From positions 43,428 to 107,427 of the forward strand of contig CAWAIM010000030.1 in assembly GCA_963781895.1 (NCBI GenBank): a DNA stretch of 64,000 nucleotides. The letters are read 5' to 3'. A program made the position numbers and the translations under genes. Positions 52,570-62,117 of this stretch are shown one piece after another. The stretch comes from Roseiarcus sp963781895. GTDB taxonomy: Bacteria; Pseudomonadota; Alphaproteobacteria; Rhizobiales; Beijerinckiaceae. Every line of letters begins with the position of its first letter. Position 1 is the first letter of the stretch. The notes beneath the pieces were generated by a model. That model was not told the origin of the DNA, did no database searches, and saw only the letters and a program-made list of their open reading frames with translations.

Positions 52570-52598
52570 GGGGCCGCTCACGCGGCCCCTTTCGTTTG
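52570..52598 (+). terminator. Rho-independent terminator
   Basis: GGGGCCGC (52570-52577) pairs perfectly with GCGGCCCC (52582-52589) around a TCAC loop, and is followed by TTTCGTTT. It lies 22 bases after the stop of the exported protein gene and ends that transcript before the convergent araD. Confidence 0.75.
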
Positions 52599-52641
52599 CC
52601 GTCGCGTGCGGCGGACCGTCGCGCCTGGGTAAACACGCGCC

Positions 52642-53340
52642 TTATAGGCCGGCGGCCTGGCCGTAATAGGCGCCAGCCCCGTGCTTGCGTTTGAAATGCT
52701 TGTTGAGGAGCTCCTTCTCGATCGGTTCGAGGCCGGGCTCCAGTTGCAGCGACATCAGGGCCATGTGGGCGATGCATTCGACCGCGACCGCGGTCTCCAC
52801 CGCCTTGGCGACGCTCGGCCCCCAGGCGAACGGCGCGTGCCGATTGACCAAAACTCCCGGAAAGTCCTCCGGATCGCAGGTCTGCATCCGTTCCACGATC
52901 ACGTTGCCTGTTTCCCATTCATAGGCCGAGGCGATCTCCTCGGGCGTCATCTTGCGCGTGATCGGCACTTCGCCGTTGAAGTAGTCGGCGTGCGTGGTGC
53001 CGAAGATCGGGATCGGCCGGCCGGCTTGCGCGAACGCTGTCGCGCAGGACGAATGGGTGTGCACGACGCCGCCGACGCTCGGGAAGGCCAGAAACAGCCT
53101 GCGATGCGTGGGCGTGTCCGACGACGGATTGAGCCGCCCTTCGACCTTGCGTCCGTCCATGTCCACGATCACGATCTCGTCGGGCGAGAGCGCGGCATAG
53201 TCGACGCCGCTCGGTTTGATCGCGAACACGCCCCTCGAACGATCGATCGCGCTCGCATTGCCGAAGGTGAGATTGATGAGGCCATGCCGCGGCAGGGCGA
53301 GATTGGCCTCATAGGCTTCGCGCTTGAGTTCCTTGAACAT
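52642..53340 (-). CDS. araD: L-ribulose-5-phosphate 4-epimerase
   Basis: The 232-residue class II aldolase-fold enzyme converts L-ribulose 5-phosphate to D-xylulose 5-phosphate, the last step of the isomerase pathway for L-arabinose. Visible motifs are LINLTFGNASAIDR, IKPSGVDYAALSPDEIVIVD, SSDTPTHRRLFLAFP and the zinc ligands HTHSS, with a third His near FNGEVPITRKMT and NRHAPFAWG. The C-terminal KRKHGAGAYYGQ is standard. It is the last gene of the arabinose operon, 64 bases after araA. Confidence 0.95.
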   Translation of the reverse strand: MFKELKREAYEANLALPRHGLINLTFGNASAIDRSRGVFAIKPSGVDYAALSPDEIVIVDMDGRKVEGRLNPSSDTPTHRRLFLAFPSVGGVVHTHSSCATAFAQAGRPIPIFGTTHADYFNGEVPITRKMTPEEIASAYEWETGNVIVERMQTCDPEDFPGVLVNRHAPFAWGPSVAKAVETAVAVECIAHMALMSLQLEPGLEPIEKELLNKHFKRKHGAGAYYGQAAGL

Positions 53341-53404
53341 GACCTCGTCCTACTGTGGCGGCGCGCGCATCATGGCTTGCCCGGCGGCGCGGCGTGGCGC
53401 GCCG

Positions 53405-54913
53405 TCAGGCGCGAAAGCCCTGCGCGAGGGAATAGTAGACGTCATTGTTGCGCAGATCCTGCTTCAAGGCGGCGAGCGTGGTCTCCTCGCCGATCGCGAC
53501 CATCTCGATGCCGGCGATGGTCGCGAAATCCTCGAGCATCTCGCTGGTCACGCTATAGCTGAATCCGGTGTGGTGCGCCCCGCCGGCCAGGATCCAGGCG
53601 GCGCAGGCGGTCTTGAAATCGGGCTTGCATTCCCACACCGCGCGGGCGACCGGCAGTTTGGGCAGCGCGGGATGTTCGACCGCCGTCACTTCGTTCACCA
53701 ACAGGCGGAAGCGCGCGCCGAGGTCGATCAGGCTGGCGTTGAGCGCGGGACCGGGCGGGGCGTCGAACACCAGGCGAACCGGGTCTTCCTTGCCGCCGAT
53801 CGACAGCGGATGAATTTCCAGCGACGGCCTGGCCGAAGCGATCGTCTCGCAGACTTCGAGCATGTGCGCGCCCAGCACCTGATGTCCGCCGGGCGCCAAA
53901 TGGTAGGTGTAGTCTTCCATGAACGAGGTTCCGCCGCTCAGCCCCTCGCCCATGACCTTCATCGCGCGCACCAGGGCGGCGGTCTTCCAATCGCCCTCGG
54001 CGCCGAAGCCGTAGCCGTCGGCCATCAGGCGCTGCGGCCCGAGGCCCGGAAGCTGCCTCAGCCCGTGCAGGTCTTCGAACGTGGTCGTGAAGCCCTTGAA
54101 GCCGCCCTCTCCGAGGAAGGCGCGCAGGCCCAGTTCGAGCCGGACCCCGTACAGCAGCGATTCATGGCGCTCGCCGCCTTTGCGAAGCTCCGGGACGACG
54201 GCGTAGCGCTGCTCGTATTCGCTGGCCAAGGCCTTGGCTTGCGCGTCCGAGACGGCGTTCACGGCCGCCGCGAGTTCGCCCACGCCGTAGCCGTTGGTCG
54301 AGAAACCGAACGTCATCTCGGCCGCGACCTTATCGCCCTCGGTGACCGCCACCTGCCGCATGTTGTCGCCGAAGCGGCAGAATTTCGCGCCCTGCCAATC
54401 ATGCCAGGCGCGCGCGGCGCGCATCCATGCGCCAATCCGATCCTGAACTTCCGGGTCGGACCAGTGGCCGACGACGACCTTGCGGGCGAGGCGCATGCGG
54501 GTGTGGATGAAACCCGCCTCCCGGTCGCCGTGCGCCGACTGGTTCAGGTTCATGAAATCCATGTCGATCGCGCCCCACGGCAGGTCGCGATTGAACTGGG
54601 TGTGGAGATGCGCGAACGGCTTCTGCAACACGTTCAGTCCGCGAATCCACATCTTCGAGGGCGAGAACGTGTGCATCCAAAGGATCAGGCCGGCGCAATT
54701 CGGATCGGAATTCGCGTCGAGGCAGAGTTTGGCGATCTCGTCCGGCGTCGTCAGCAACGCCTTGAAAACGGTCTTCAGCGGCAGCTTGGGCGAGGCGGCG
54801 AGCGCTCCCGCGATCTCCTGCGCGTCGGCGGCCACCTTGCCCAGGGGTCCGGGACCATAGAGATGCTGGGAGCCGCAAACGAACCAGATTTCAGGGGCGG
54901 CAAGATTGATCAT
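53405..54913 (-). CDS. araA: L-arabinose isomerase
   Basis: The 502-residue enzyme isomerises L-arabinose to L-ribulose. Typical parts are EIWFVCGSQHLYGPGPLGKV, GLILWMHTFSPSKMWIRGL, FAHLHTQFNRDLPWGAIDMD, GFGAEGDWKTAALVRAM and FMEDYTYHLAPGGHQVLGAH. The last two carry the manganese-binding Glu and His residues. The length is standard and no frameshift is seen. The isomerase route is less common in alphaproteobacteria than the oxidative arabinose route. Confidence 0.96.
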   Translation of the reverse strand: MINLAAPEIWFVCGSQHLYGPGPLGKVAADAQEIAGALAASPKLPLKTVFKALLTTPDEIAKLCLDANSDPNCAGLILWMHTFSPSKMWIRGLNVLQKPFAHLHTQFNRDLPWGAIDMDFMNLNQSAHGDREAGFIHTRMRLARKVVVGHWSDPEVQDRIGAWMRAARAWHDWQGAKFCRFGDNMRQVAVTEGDKVAAEMTFGFSTNGYGVGELAAAVNAVSDAQAKALASEYEQRYAVVPELRKGGERHESLLYGVRLELGLRAFLGEGGFKGFTTTFEDLHGLRQLPGLGPQRLMADGYGFGAEGDWKTAALVRAMKVMGEGLSGGTSFMEDYTYHLAPGGHQVLGAHMLEVCETIASARPSLEIHPLSIGGKEDPVRLVFDAPPGPALNASLIDLGARFRLLVNEVTAVEHPALPKLPVARAVWECKPDFKTACAAWILAGGAHHTGFSYSVTSEMLEDFATIAGIEMVAIGEETTLAALKQDLRNNDVYYSLAQGFRA

Positions 54914-54995
54914 GACAGTCTCGAGTGTTCCTGGTTGACAGTCCGGACGACGCCGCGAGGGATGTCTCCCGGCGCTCGCCCGCTCGGGTTAACCT

Positions 54996-56657
54996 TCATC
55001 CGCGCTGCGCGTATTTGATGTCGAGCAGGCTCTTCATCACCAGCGACAGGTCCGCGGACTTGCGCAGGCCCCCGAAGCTGTCGTGCAGATCGCGATACAG
55101 CGCATAAAGCCGGTCGTAAACCGGCCGGTTCTCGGCCAACGGCGCATATTGCGTCGGCTTCAGGGAGGTCATCGCCGCTTGCGCGGACGCGAAGTCCGGA
55201 TGGGCGCCAGCCAGAACGGCGGCCGCGATGGCGGAGCCGAGCGCGCAGGTCTGGCTCGAGCCGGCGACATGCATGACGCAGCCCGTGACGTCGGCGTAGA
55301 TCTGCATCAGCAACGGATTCTTCTCCGCGATGCCGCCGGTGCACACGACCTGATCGGTTCGCACGCCGTATTCTTGAATGCGCTCGATGATGGCGCGCGC
55401 CCCGAACGCGGTCGCCTCGATCAGCGCGCGGTAGATGTCCGCTCGCGTCGTATAGAGGTCATGGCCAATCAGCAGCCCGGACAGCCGCTGATCGACGAGA
55501 ATGGTCCGATTGCCGTTGTTCCAGTCGAGCGCCAACAGCCCGGCCTGCCCGGGCCGCTGCTTCGCGGCCTCCGCCGACAGCTGCGCATGCAGCGCGGCGT
55601 CGCCGCCGCACACACCCTCGACCCACCATTTGAAGATGTCGCCGACCGCCGACTGGCCAGCTTCGATCCCGAAGAAACCGGGCAGGATGGCGCCCTTCAC
55701 GATGCCGCAGATGCCCGGAATGTCGGCTATCGGCCTGTCGGCGGACACGACCGCGCAATCGCAGGTCGACGTTCCGATCACCTTGACCAGCGTGCCCTCG
55801 CGCACGCCGCAGCCGATCGCGCCGTAATGCACGTCGAATTCGCCGATCGCTATCGGAATTCCGGCGGCGAGCCCGAGCTTCGCCGCCCATTCAGGAGAAA
55901 GCGAACCGGCGGGCTCGGTCGCGTCATAGGCCTTTTCGTAGAGGCGGTCGCGAAGCGCGGCGAGACGGGGGTCGAGCGCCTCGAGGAAATCCTTGTCCGG
56001 CAGGCCGCCCCACTCGTCGGAATAGAGCGCCTTGTGCCCGGCGGCGCAAACCCCGCGCTTGATCAACCGCGGGTCGGCGACGCCGGCCAGCACGGAGGGC
56101 GCCCAGTCCGCCAGTTCGACCCAGGAATAGGCCGCGTCGAACGCCTGAGGATCGACGTTCAGGCAATGCCAGAGTTTGGCCCAAAACCATTCCGACGAAT
56201 AGACGCCGCCGCATTTGGCGATGTACTGAGGTCGAAGCCTGGCGCTCAGCTCCGTTATCTTCGCGGCCTCGCGCCAGCTGGTGTGATCTTTCCACAGCCA
56301 GCATTGCGCGGCGAGATTGTCTTTCCACCGCTCGCTCAGCGCCAGCGGACGGTTGCCGGCGTCAACGGGAATCGGACTCGATCCGGTCGTGTCGACGCCG
56401 ATCCCGACGACTTTCGAGGCGTCGAAATCGGGCTTGCGCGAGGCTTCGGCGAGCGCGCCCTTGATGCTCTCCTCGAGGCCGAACAGGTAGTCGCCGGGAT
56501 ATTGGCGAGCCAAATGGCCGTCGATCGGATCGAGCAGAACGCCTTCGGCGCCGGACGGGTAATCGACGACGCGACTGCCGTACTCGGCGCCGTCCGAACA
56601 GCGGACGACGAGCGCGCGCACCGAGTTGGTCCCGAAATCGACGCCTAGGGCAAACAT
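54996..56657 (-). CDS. araB: L-ribulokinase
   Basis: This FGGY-family kinase of 553 residues phosphorylates L-ribulose. The N-terminal ATPase motif is FALGVDFGTNSVRALVVRCS; then come GVDTTGSSPIPVDA, GVYSSEWFWAKLWHCLN, the ATP-site IGTSTCDC and the FGGY C-terminal domain with VCTGGIAEKNPLLMQIYADV and GSAIAAAVLAGAH. The pattern is that of AraB, not a xylulokinase. It lies 82 bases before araA and 197 bases after the binding-protein gene. Confidence 0.95.
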   Translation of the reverse strand: MFALGVDFGTNSVRALVVRCSDGAEYGSRVVDYPSGAEGVLLDPIDGHLARQYPGDYLFGLEESIKGALAEASRKPDFDASKVVGIGVDTTGSSPIPVDAGNRPLALSERWKDNLAAQCWLWKDHTSWREAAKITELSARLRPQYIAKCGGVYSSEWFWAKLWHCLNVDPQAFDAAYSWVELADWAPSVLAGVADPRLIKRGVCAAGHKALYSDEWGGLPDKDFLEALDPRLAALRDRLYEKAYDATEPAGSLSPEWAAKLGLAAGIPIAIGEFDVHYGAIGCGVREGTLVKVIGTSTCDCAVVSADRPIADIPGICGIVKGAILPGFFGIEAGQSAVGDIFKWWVEGVCGGDAALHAQLSAEAAKQRPGQAGLLALDWNNGNRTILVDQRLSGLLIGHDLYTTRADIYRALIEATAFGARAIIERIQEYGVRTDQVVCTGGIAEKNPLLMQIYADVTGCVMHVAGSSQTCALGSAIAAAVLAGAHPDFASAQAAMTSLKPTQYAPLAENRPVYDRLYALYRDLHDSFGGLRKSADLSLVMKSLLDIKYAQRG

Positions 56658-56854
56658 GAATGCTCCCGTGCTGGAGGTCTTGATGGCGCACGCGCCGGAC
56701 TAAGTCATTTGCGTCGGGGACTCGGGACGCCGCCAAGCCCGCGACGCGCTCGCCGCCAGGCCTCGTCGCCGTCCATTTGATCCAACGGAGAGGCGCGCCA
56801 GATGAGCAGGCGCCGGAGGAAAACCGCCGGCGCCTTTCTGGCCGCGGAACCGAC

Positions 56855-57845
56855 TCAGCGGATGCCCGCGTCGATCAGCTTGACCAGCCCGCCGATCGTT
56901 TCCGGCGTGACGACGCCCGCGCCGGTGTTGAGCGTCAGTCCCGGCATCTTGTACTTGGCGGACATCACGCATTGCGTGACCGGCATGAAGCCCTGCAAGT
57001 ACAGCAACTGGTCGAGCGTCGCGGTGATGTAGCCGGACTTCAACCCGTCGATGGTGGCCGGGGCGAGGTCGATGCCGCCGACGACAATGTCGCCGGGCTT
57101 CTTGCCCGCTTTCTTCAGCACCTCCTCCATGACGCCGGTGACGCCGCCGTGCTGGGTGCCGATCGCCTTCAGGTTGGGATGCGCCTGAATGTAGGCGACG
57201 AGAATCGGCACGCCGAGCGACGTGTCGCTGTTGACTTCCTGGGTGATCTCGAGCCGGTCGACCTTGAGGCCGGCCTTCTCCAGCGTGTCGGCGAGCCCCT
57301 TCTCCGACTGTCCGCGTTCGGCCTGGCTGAACACGCCGTAGACCATGGCCTGGTCGCCCGATTTCAGGCCCTTGGCCAGCATGGCTTTGGCGGTCAGCGA
57401 GCCGCCCGCGTAGAGGTCGACGCCGGCGTAGCCGAAGCCTTTGGTCCCGAATTCGGTCTGCAGATCGGTCAGAGGCGAATTGCCGTCGGTGACCACGATG
57501 CCCTCGTCGGTCGCCTGCTTGACGAGATCGTGGAACGCGGCGCTGCCCGGATGGCCCATGATCGCGATGCAGTTCGGTTTGGCCGCCATCGCCTCCTTGA
57601 ACTGGGCGATCATCTTCTCGGGCGCCCAGGCCGAGAACTGCGATTTCACCTCCACGCCCAAGGCGGCGGCGGCCTGGGCCGCTCCGGTCTGACGGGCGAG
57701 CGTCGCGCCGTCGCCGGGGTTGCCGCCCATCTGCATATACATCACCAGCCCCTTGCCGATCGGATCGGCGGCCGACAGCGGGACCTGCGATCGCTATCAC
57801 CGCGCACGCCGCGACTCCGGCCAAAAGAATTTTGCACACACGCAT
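56855..57845 (-). CDS. sugar ABC transporter substrate-binding protein, frameshift after the signal peptide
   Basis: A ribose/fructose-type periplasmic binding protein of about 330 residues. The signal (KILLAGVAACAVIAIAGPAV) starts at the ATG at 57845. One extra base near 57783 puts the rest in another frame; joined it reads GADPIGKGLVMYMQMGGNPG. The mature domain has MIAQFKEAMAAKPNCIAIMG, TDEGIVVTDGNSPL, YAGVDLYAGGSLTAKAML, QHGGVTGVMEEVLKKA and ATLDQLLYLQGFMPV. Its place before araBAD suggests L-arabinose as ligand, by context. Confidence 0.88.
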
Positions 57846-57894
57846 GTTCGTTTCTCCCTGTTGGCTTCTGGCGGCGCCGAAGGCGGAACCGCCC

Positions 57895-58953
57895 CTATTC
57901 GGAAGTACGCCTACCGCCGAATTCCCGAAGCGACCGCACACTGGCGAAAAGGGACTGCCGGCGCTGCGGTTCGTCCGCATACATGTAAAAGATGATCGCG
58001 ATCAGGAAAATGAGCCCTTGCACCGTTCTCACCCAGGCGCCGGTGAGGCCCGAGGCGACAAGCCCGGCTTCGATCATGCCGATGATGAAGCATCCGAACA
58101 CCGTTCCCAGGATCGTCGCCTGTCCGCCGAAGATCGACGTGCCGCCGATCAGCACCGAGGCGATCGCGGTCAGCAGATATCCCTGCCCCTGATTGCCGAA
58201 GAAGTTCTTGTTCTCCAGCGTCAGCATGATGGCCGCGCAAGCCGCCAATCCGCCCATCAAGGTGAAGATCTTGATCTTCTCGCGATCGACGTCGATGCCG
58301 ACGACACGAGAGACGTCGTTGGAATCGCCGATGAACAACGTGTGTTCGCCGAACCGGTGACGGTTGAGGACAAGCCAGAGAACGCCGACGATGATCGCCG
58401 TCCAGAGCGCCTGGATCGACACCTGCTGGAGCCAGTCGATGTTCGTCGTCGCCGCGAACGGGCGGCCGACGATCCATCGCCACACCGAGCTCTCCTCGGC
58501 GCCGCGCAGCGCATAGGACTTGCCGCCCGACAGCACCGTCGCCATGCCGGCCCAAAAAAACTGGGTCGCAAGCGTCGTCATGAACGATGGAACGCCCACC
58601 TTGGCCACGATCACGCCATTGACGAAACCGACGAAAAGTCCGGAAGCCAGGCCGGCGACGACAGCGATCCAGCCGAGTTCGTATTCCTTGAACAGCACCG
58701 CGAAGACGAAGCCGGAAAACGCGATGATCGCGGGAAAGCTGAGGTCGATCTCGCCGGCGCCGATGACGAACGTCAGGCCGACGGCCAGCAGCACGAGCGG
58801 CGGCAGGGTCGAGAGAAAGGTGGTGTAGATGTAGGGCCTGAGGAAAACCTCCGGCGCCTCGTACATGAACAGAGCGAGCAGAAGGGCGAAGACGATGATG
58901 ATCGGGAGCGCCTCGAAGCGCTGCAGGATCGATGCTTCCGACCGCTGAACCAT
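57895..58953 (-). CDS. sugar ABC transporter permease
   Basis: The 352-residue permease of the ribose/fructose (BPD_transp_2) type has about nine or ten helices. It includes the conserved cytoplasmic segment AGEIDLSFPAIIAFSGFVFA, the loop GIDVDREKIKIFTLMGGLAA and IASVLIGGTSIFGGQATILG near the C-terminus. The start is the ATG at 58953 (MVQRSEASILQRFEALP), with GGAGGG directly against it, an unusually short spacing. The gene begins 20 bases after the ATPase stop and ends 49 bases before the binding protein. Confidence 0.92.
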   Translation of the reverse strand: MVQRSEASILQRFEALPIIIVFALLLALFMYEAPEVFLRPYIYTTFLSTLPPLVLLAVGLTFVIGAGEIDLSFPAIIAFSGFVFAVLFKEYELGWIAVVAGLASGLFVGFVNGVIVAKVGVPSFMTTLATQFFWAGMATVLSGGKSYALRGAEESSVWRWIVGRPFAATTNIDWLQQVSIQALWTAIIVGVLWLVLNRHRFGEHTLFIGDSNDVSRVVGIDVDREKIKIFTLMGGLAACAAIMLTLENKNFFGNQGQGYLLTAIASVLIGGTSIFGGQATILGTVFGCFIIGMIEAGLVASGLTGAWVRTVQGLIFLIAIIFYMYADEPQRRQSLFASVRSLREFGGRRTSE

Positions 58954-59537
58954 CCCTCCGCGTCCCCTTGCCCCTAATGCTGCAGGCCGATCAGATACTC
59001 GGTCAGTTCCGGCACCGACATCGTCTTCGGAACGATCTCGGCGACGACCCGCCCCCGGTCGAGCACGACCAGCCGGTCCGCGACTTCGTGCACGTGGGCC
59101 AAATTGTGCTCGATGTAGATGCAGGCGCGGCCCGAGCGTTTGATGCGGCGAACGAAGTCGATGACTTTGCGCACCTCCGCGACCCCCAGCGCGGCGGTCG
59201 GCTCGTCGAGCACGATGAGGTCGGCGTTGTAATGCATCGCCCTGCCGATCGCGATGCCCTGCCGTTCGCCGCCTGACAGATTGGCGACAGTGGAATCGAC
59301 GGTGATTCCGACCCCCCTGAAGCCGATGACGTCGATCAGGATCTGCTGGGCGATCTGCTTCTGGCGTTTGATGTCGATGAAGCCCAGCCGATTGGTGATC
59401 TGCCTTCCGACGAAGAAGTTGCGCCACAGCGGCTGCTTTTCCGCGAGCGACTTGTCCTGGTAGACGGTCTCGATCGAAAGATCGTGCGCCATGCGGACCG
59501 AATATTCGCCGGGCGCGACTTCGCGGTCGCGGACGAA

Positions 59538-60086
<549 letters not shown>

Positions 60087-60785
60087 AGGGCGGGACCGGG
60101 GGCGGCGCCAGGCGCGGCGGCCTTTCGTCCGGGCCGAACGTTGGCGTGGCTCTCATCGCGTTAGTTGTTGGTCGGCCGCGGTCGCTCGCATGCTTTCGAT
60201 CCCCGTCGTCATGGCCGGTCTCGACCCGGCCATCCGGCGCCGGGCTGCTGCAAAGCCCTACGAACTCGAGGCGTTTCGCCACCGCCGGTCTTTCGTGCGC
60301 TCGGCGCGCCCGATCGCGTGGATGACCGGCGCAAGTCGGGCCATGACGCGTCGTCGCCTCGCAGGATGTTCGGCCCCAACGGCCCGATGTTCTGGTGGCC
60401 AACAGGTAGCGCAATAAGCGCCTTGGCAGTTGTTCATTTCCGTGCGTCGCCGGCTCGACCTTGTCGGGTCAGGGCTGAGCGACGGAGGGCGGGCCTTTGC
60501 GTTCGATGGCCGTTGGCGAGGAATCCGAAGCGGCGGATGGATGGGACCCGGCCGGCGAGACGTGGAGCAGGAAGCGCCGGATGACCTTGCCCGGCGTCAA
60601 CCGCATGGTGCTGGCGGCGCCGAGCGACGAACCGATCAACGGCCGCTCGATCGCCGGTCCGCCCTGGTCTTGTGATGGCGCGGCCCCTTCGTCTGGCCCG
60701 CCGCATGCTCCAGACGGTTCATAGTCTCCGAACTCATGCGGACGAATTCGGTCGTCACCTCAAAGCAAATTTCGTCAACATTTGT
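60087..60785. other. repeat-bearing intergenic region between arabinose operon and IS
   Basis: This region of about 700 bases holds no gene I can support; open frames on both strands show no family resemblance. It contains one intergenic repeat (60148-60232) related to the MITE-like element further right. Otherwise it is unremarkable GC-rich sequence, ending in an AT-richer flank next to the IS. It should include the arabinose operon promoter. No AraR, LacI-type or other regulator gene is present in the window. Confidence 0.4.
60148..60232 (+). repeat. intergenic repeat, relative of the MITE-like element's left half
   Basis: GGCTCTCATCGCGTTAGTTG followed by TTGGTCGGCCGCGGTCGCTC and TTTCGATCCCCGTCGTCATG aligns over its length with 61884-61963, at about 80 percent identity by eye. 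It contains the palindrome half GTCATGGCCGG common in alphaproteobacterial intergenic repeats. The right-hand inverted end is not present, so this is a partial or decayed copy. Confidence 0.65.
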
Positions 60786-61874
60786 GCTCTTATAGCGTTA
60801 TCTGTTGGTACGGTCCGTTTCCGATCGCGCCGCGGATCCATTTTGGCGGGTCGACTTGGTGGCCCCAGGCTTCGAGGGCGCGTCGCCAGCCGAGGTAGCT
60901 GGGCAGGTTCTTGGTGGCGACGCCGTTGAAGCGGGTCAGCCATTGTTTGAGGCGGCTGTGGTAGGCGTTGACGTTATTGATGTGCAGGTGCGGCGCCTCG
61001 GGGGTCGGCTTTCCCGGCGAAGGCACGGCGTGAAAGGGAATTTTGGCCTTGCGCGCAAAGGCGGCCAGCGGCTTGCCGCCATCGCCGACGAGGTGATTTC
61101 CGGGGTAACGACCCCCGTCAGCGCGGCGGCGATCGAGGCGCCGTCGTCCTGCGGCAGAACGGCGTCGAAGGTCGCGCCCTTCCGGTCGCGGGCGACGAGG
61201 ACGGGAATATTGTCCTGATAGGAACCCGGATGCCGGGCCGTTCCGCCCCGCTTGCGCGCCTGTCGCGGCAGATCGGACCAGCGGCCCTTGAAGGATTCGA
61301 GGATGAAGGTCTCATCCGCCTCGACAATTCCGCTCAACGTTCGAGGCTTGTCGTCGGCGGGCGCGCGCAGAAACCGATGCCGCCAGCGGAAGGCGGTCGT
61401 CGGATGGACGCCGCACAGTTCCGCGGTCTTCGGCCAGGCTCTTGCCCTCGATCATCGCCTGGGCGTGATCGAGCCACTTCTCCTTCTTGCGCAGATGCGC
61501 CATCGGCGTTTTGGTCAGCGCGTTGAACGTGCGGCCGCAACTCTTGCAGCGGAACCGCAACAGCCCGTCCGAACGGCCCCAGCCGACGATCTCGCGGCCC
61601 GCGCAATGCGGACAACCCTGACGCTCGACCCGCTCAACGCCGGTCGTTCCCAGCGCGTCCTCCCGCCGGCCGCGCCTGCCGCCTTTTCGCAGACGGCCCG
61701 CCGCTTCGGCCGCGCACGCCTGCCTTCTCAAGCGCCGCCAACGCCTCCGCGCCGCTGCCCCGCGCTCATCCCCGACAATCGCCGACAGCCAAGCCGAAAA
61801 ATCCTCAGACCTCATCGAATCGCTCCTCGATCCGGCCCAGTCTGAACCAAATCAATAGATAACGCTATAAGAGC
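60786..61874 (-). mobile_element. IS1595-type insertion sequence
   Basis: This element of about 1.09 kb is bounded by inverted repeats. Left (60786) is GCTCTTATAGCGTTATCTGT and right, read inverted from 61874, is GCTCTTATAGCGTTATCTAT. The bases just outside are also inverted copies (CAACATTTG on both sides), so the match extends to about 32 bases and the exact ends are uncertain. It encodes one minus-strand transposase. No clean 8-base target duplication was seen. Confidence 0.8.
60790..61815 (-). pseudogene. IS1595-family (ISXO2-like) transposase, two frameshifts
   Basis: The N-terminal frame has a zinc ribbon (CPHCAGREIVGWGRSDGLLR, then FRCKSCGRTF). After a slip near 61430 the next frame gives SGIVEADETFILESFKGRW, with the first catalytic acidic residue, and GATFDAVLPQDDGASIAAAL. 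After a second slip near 61105 it ends HLHINNVNAYHSRLKQWLTR and FNGVATKNLPSYLGWRRAL, the C-terminal catalytic part of ISXO2-type DDE transposases. Joined, the protein is near 340 residues and looks complete. The breaks may be sequence indels or real decay. Confidence 0.8.
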
Positions 61875-61883
61875 CCAAATGTT

Positions 61884-62023
61884 GGCTCTTATAGCGTTAA
61901 CTGTTGGTCGACCGCAATCGCTCGCTCGCCTTCGATCCCCTCGTCATGGCGGGCTTGACCCGGCCATGACGACAAGGGGCGCAACCCGCGAAAGGTTTAA
62001 CAACAGCAATCGCTATAAGAGCC
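61884..62023. mobile_element. MITE-like element with IS1595-type ends
   Basis: This 140-base non-coding element starts GGCTCTTATAGCGTTAACTG and ends, read inverted, GGCTCTTATAGCGATTGCTG. The first 13 bases are identical to each other and nearly identical to the ends of the adjacent IS (GCTCTTATAGCGTTATCT). Inside it lies a REP-like palindrome, GTCATGG (61943-61949) with CCATGAC (61964-61970). It lies nine bases from the right end of the IS. It looks like a non-autonomous element that the IS transposase could mobilise. Confidence 0.65.
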
Positions 62024-62095
62024 AAATTTCTGAGGCCGATGATGACCAGCCAATCCGACAGCGCGCGATTTCCCGCTTGCGCGCGCGTCGAATTA

Positions 62096-62117
62096 GACAT
62101 AAAGATATGTTTATGTC
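62096..62117. promoter_or_regulatory. palindromic operator over the start codon of the ArsR-methyltransferase gene
   Basis: GACATAAA (62096-62103) and TTTATGTC (62110-62117) form a perfect 8-base inverted repeat around GATATG, in an AT-rich patch. It covers both candidate ATGs (62107 and 62113). Its position and ACATAAAGATAT core resemble operators I recall for SAH-responsive ArsR-type regulators (SahR) in alphaproteobacteria, which suggests autoregulation. Confidence 0.6.

Noticed and set aside
60148..61970. CRISPR array from the repeated GTCATGGC palindromes
   Set aside because: Only two imperfect copies 1.7 kb apart, with no regular repeat-spacer pattern and no cas genes. They are REP-like intergenic repeats.
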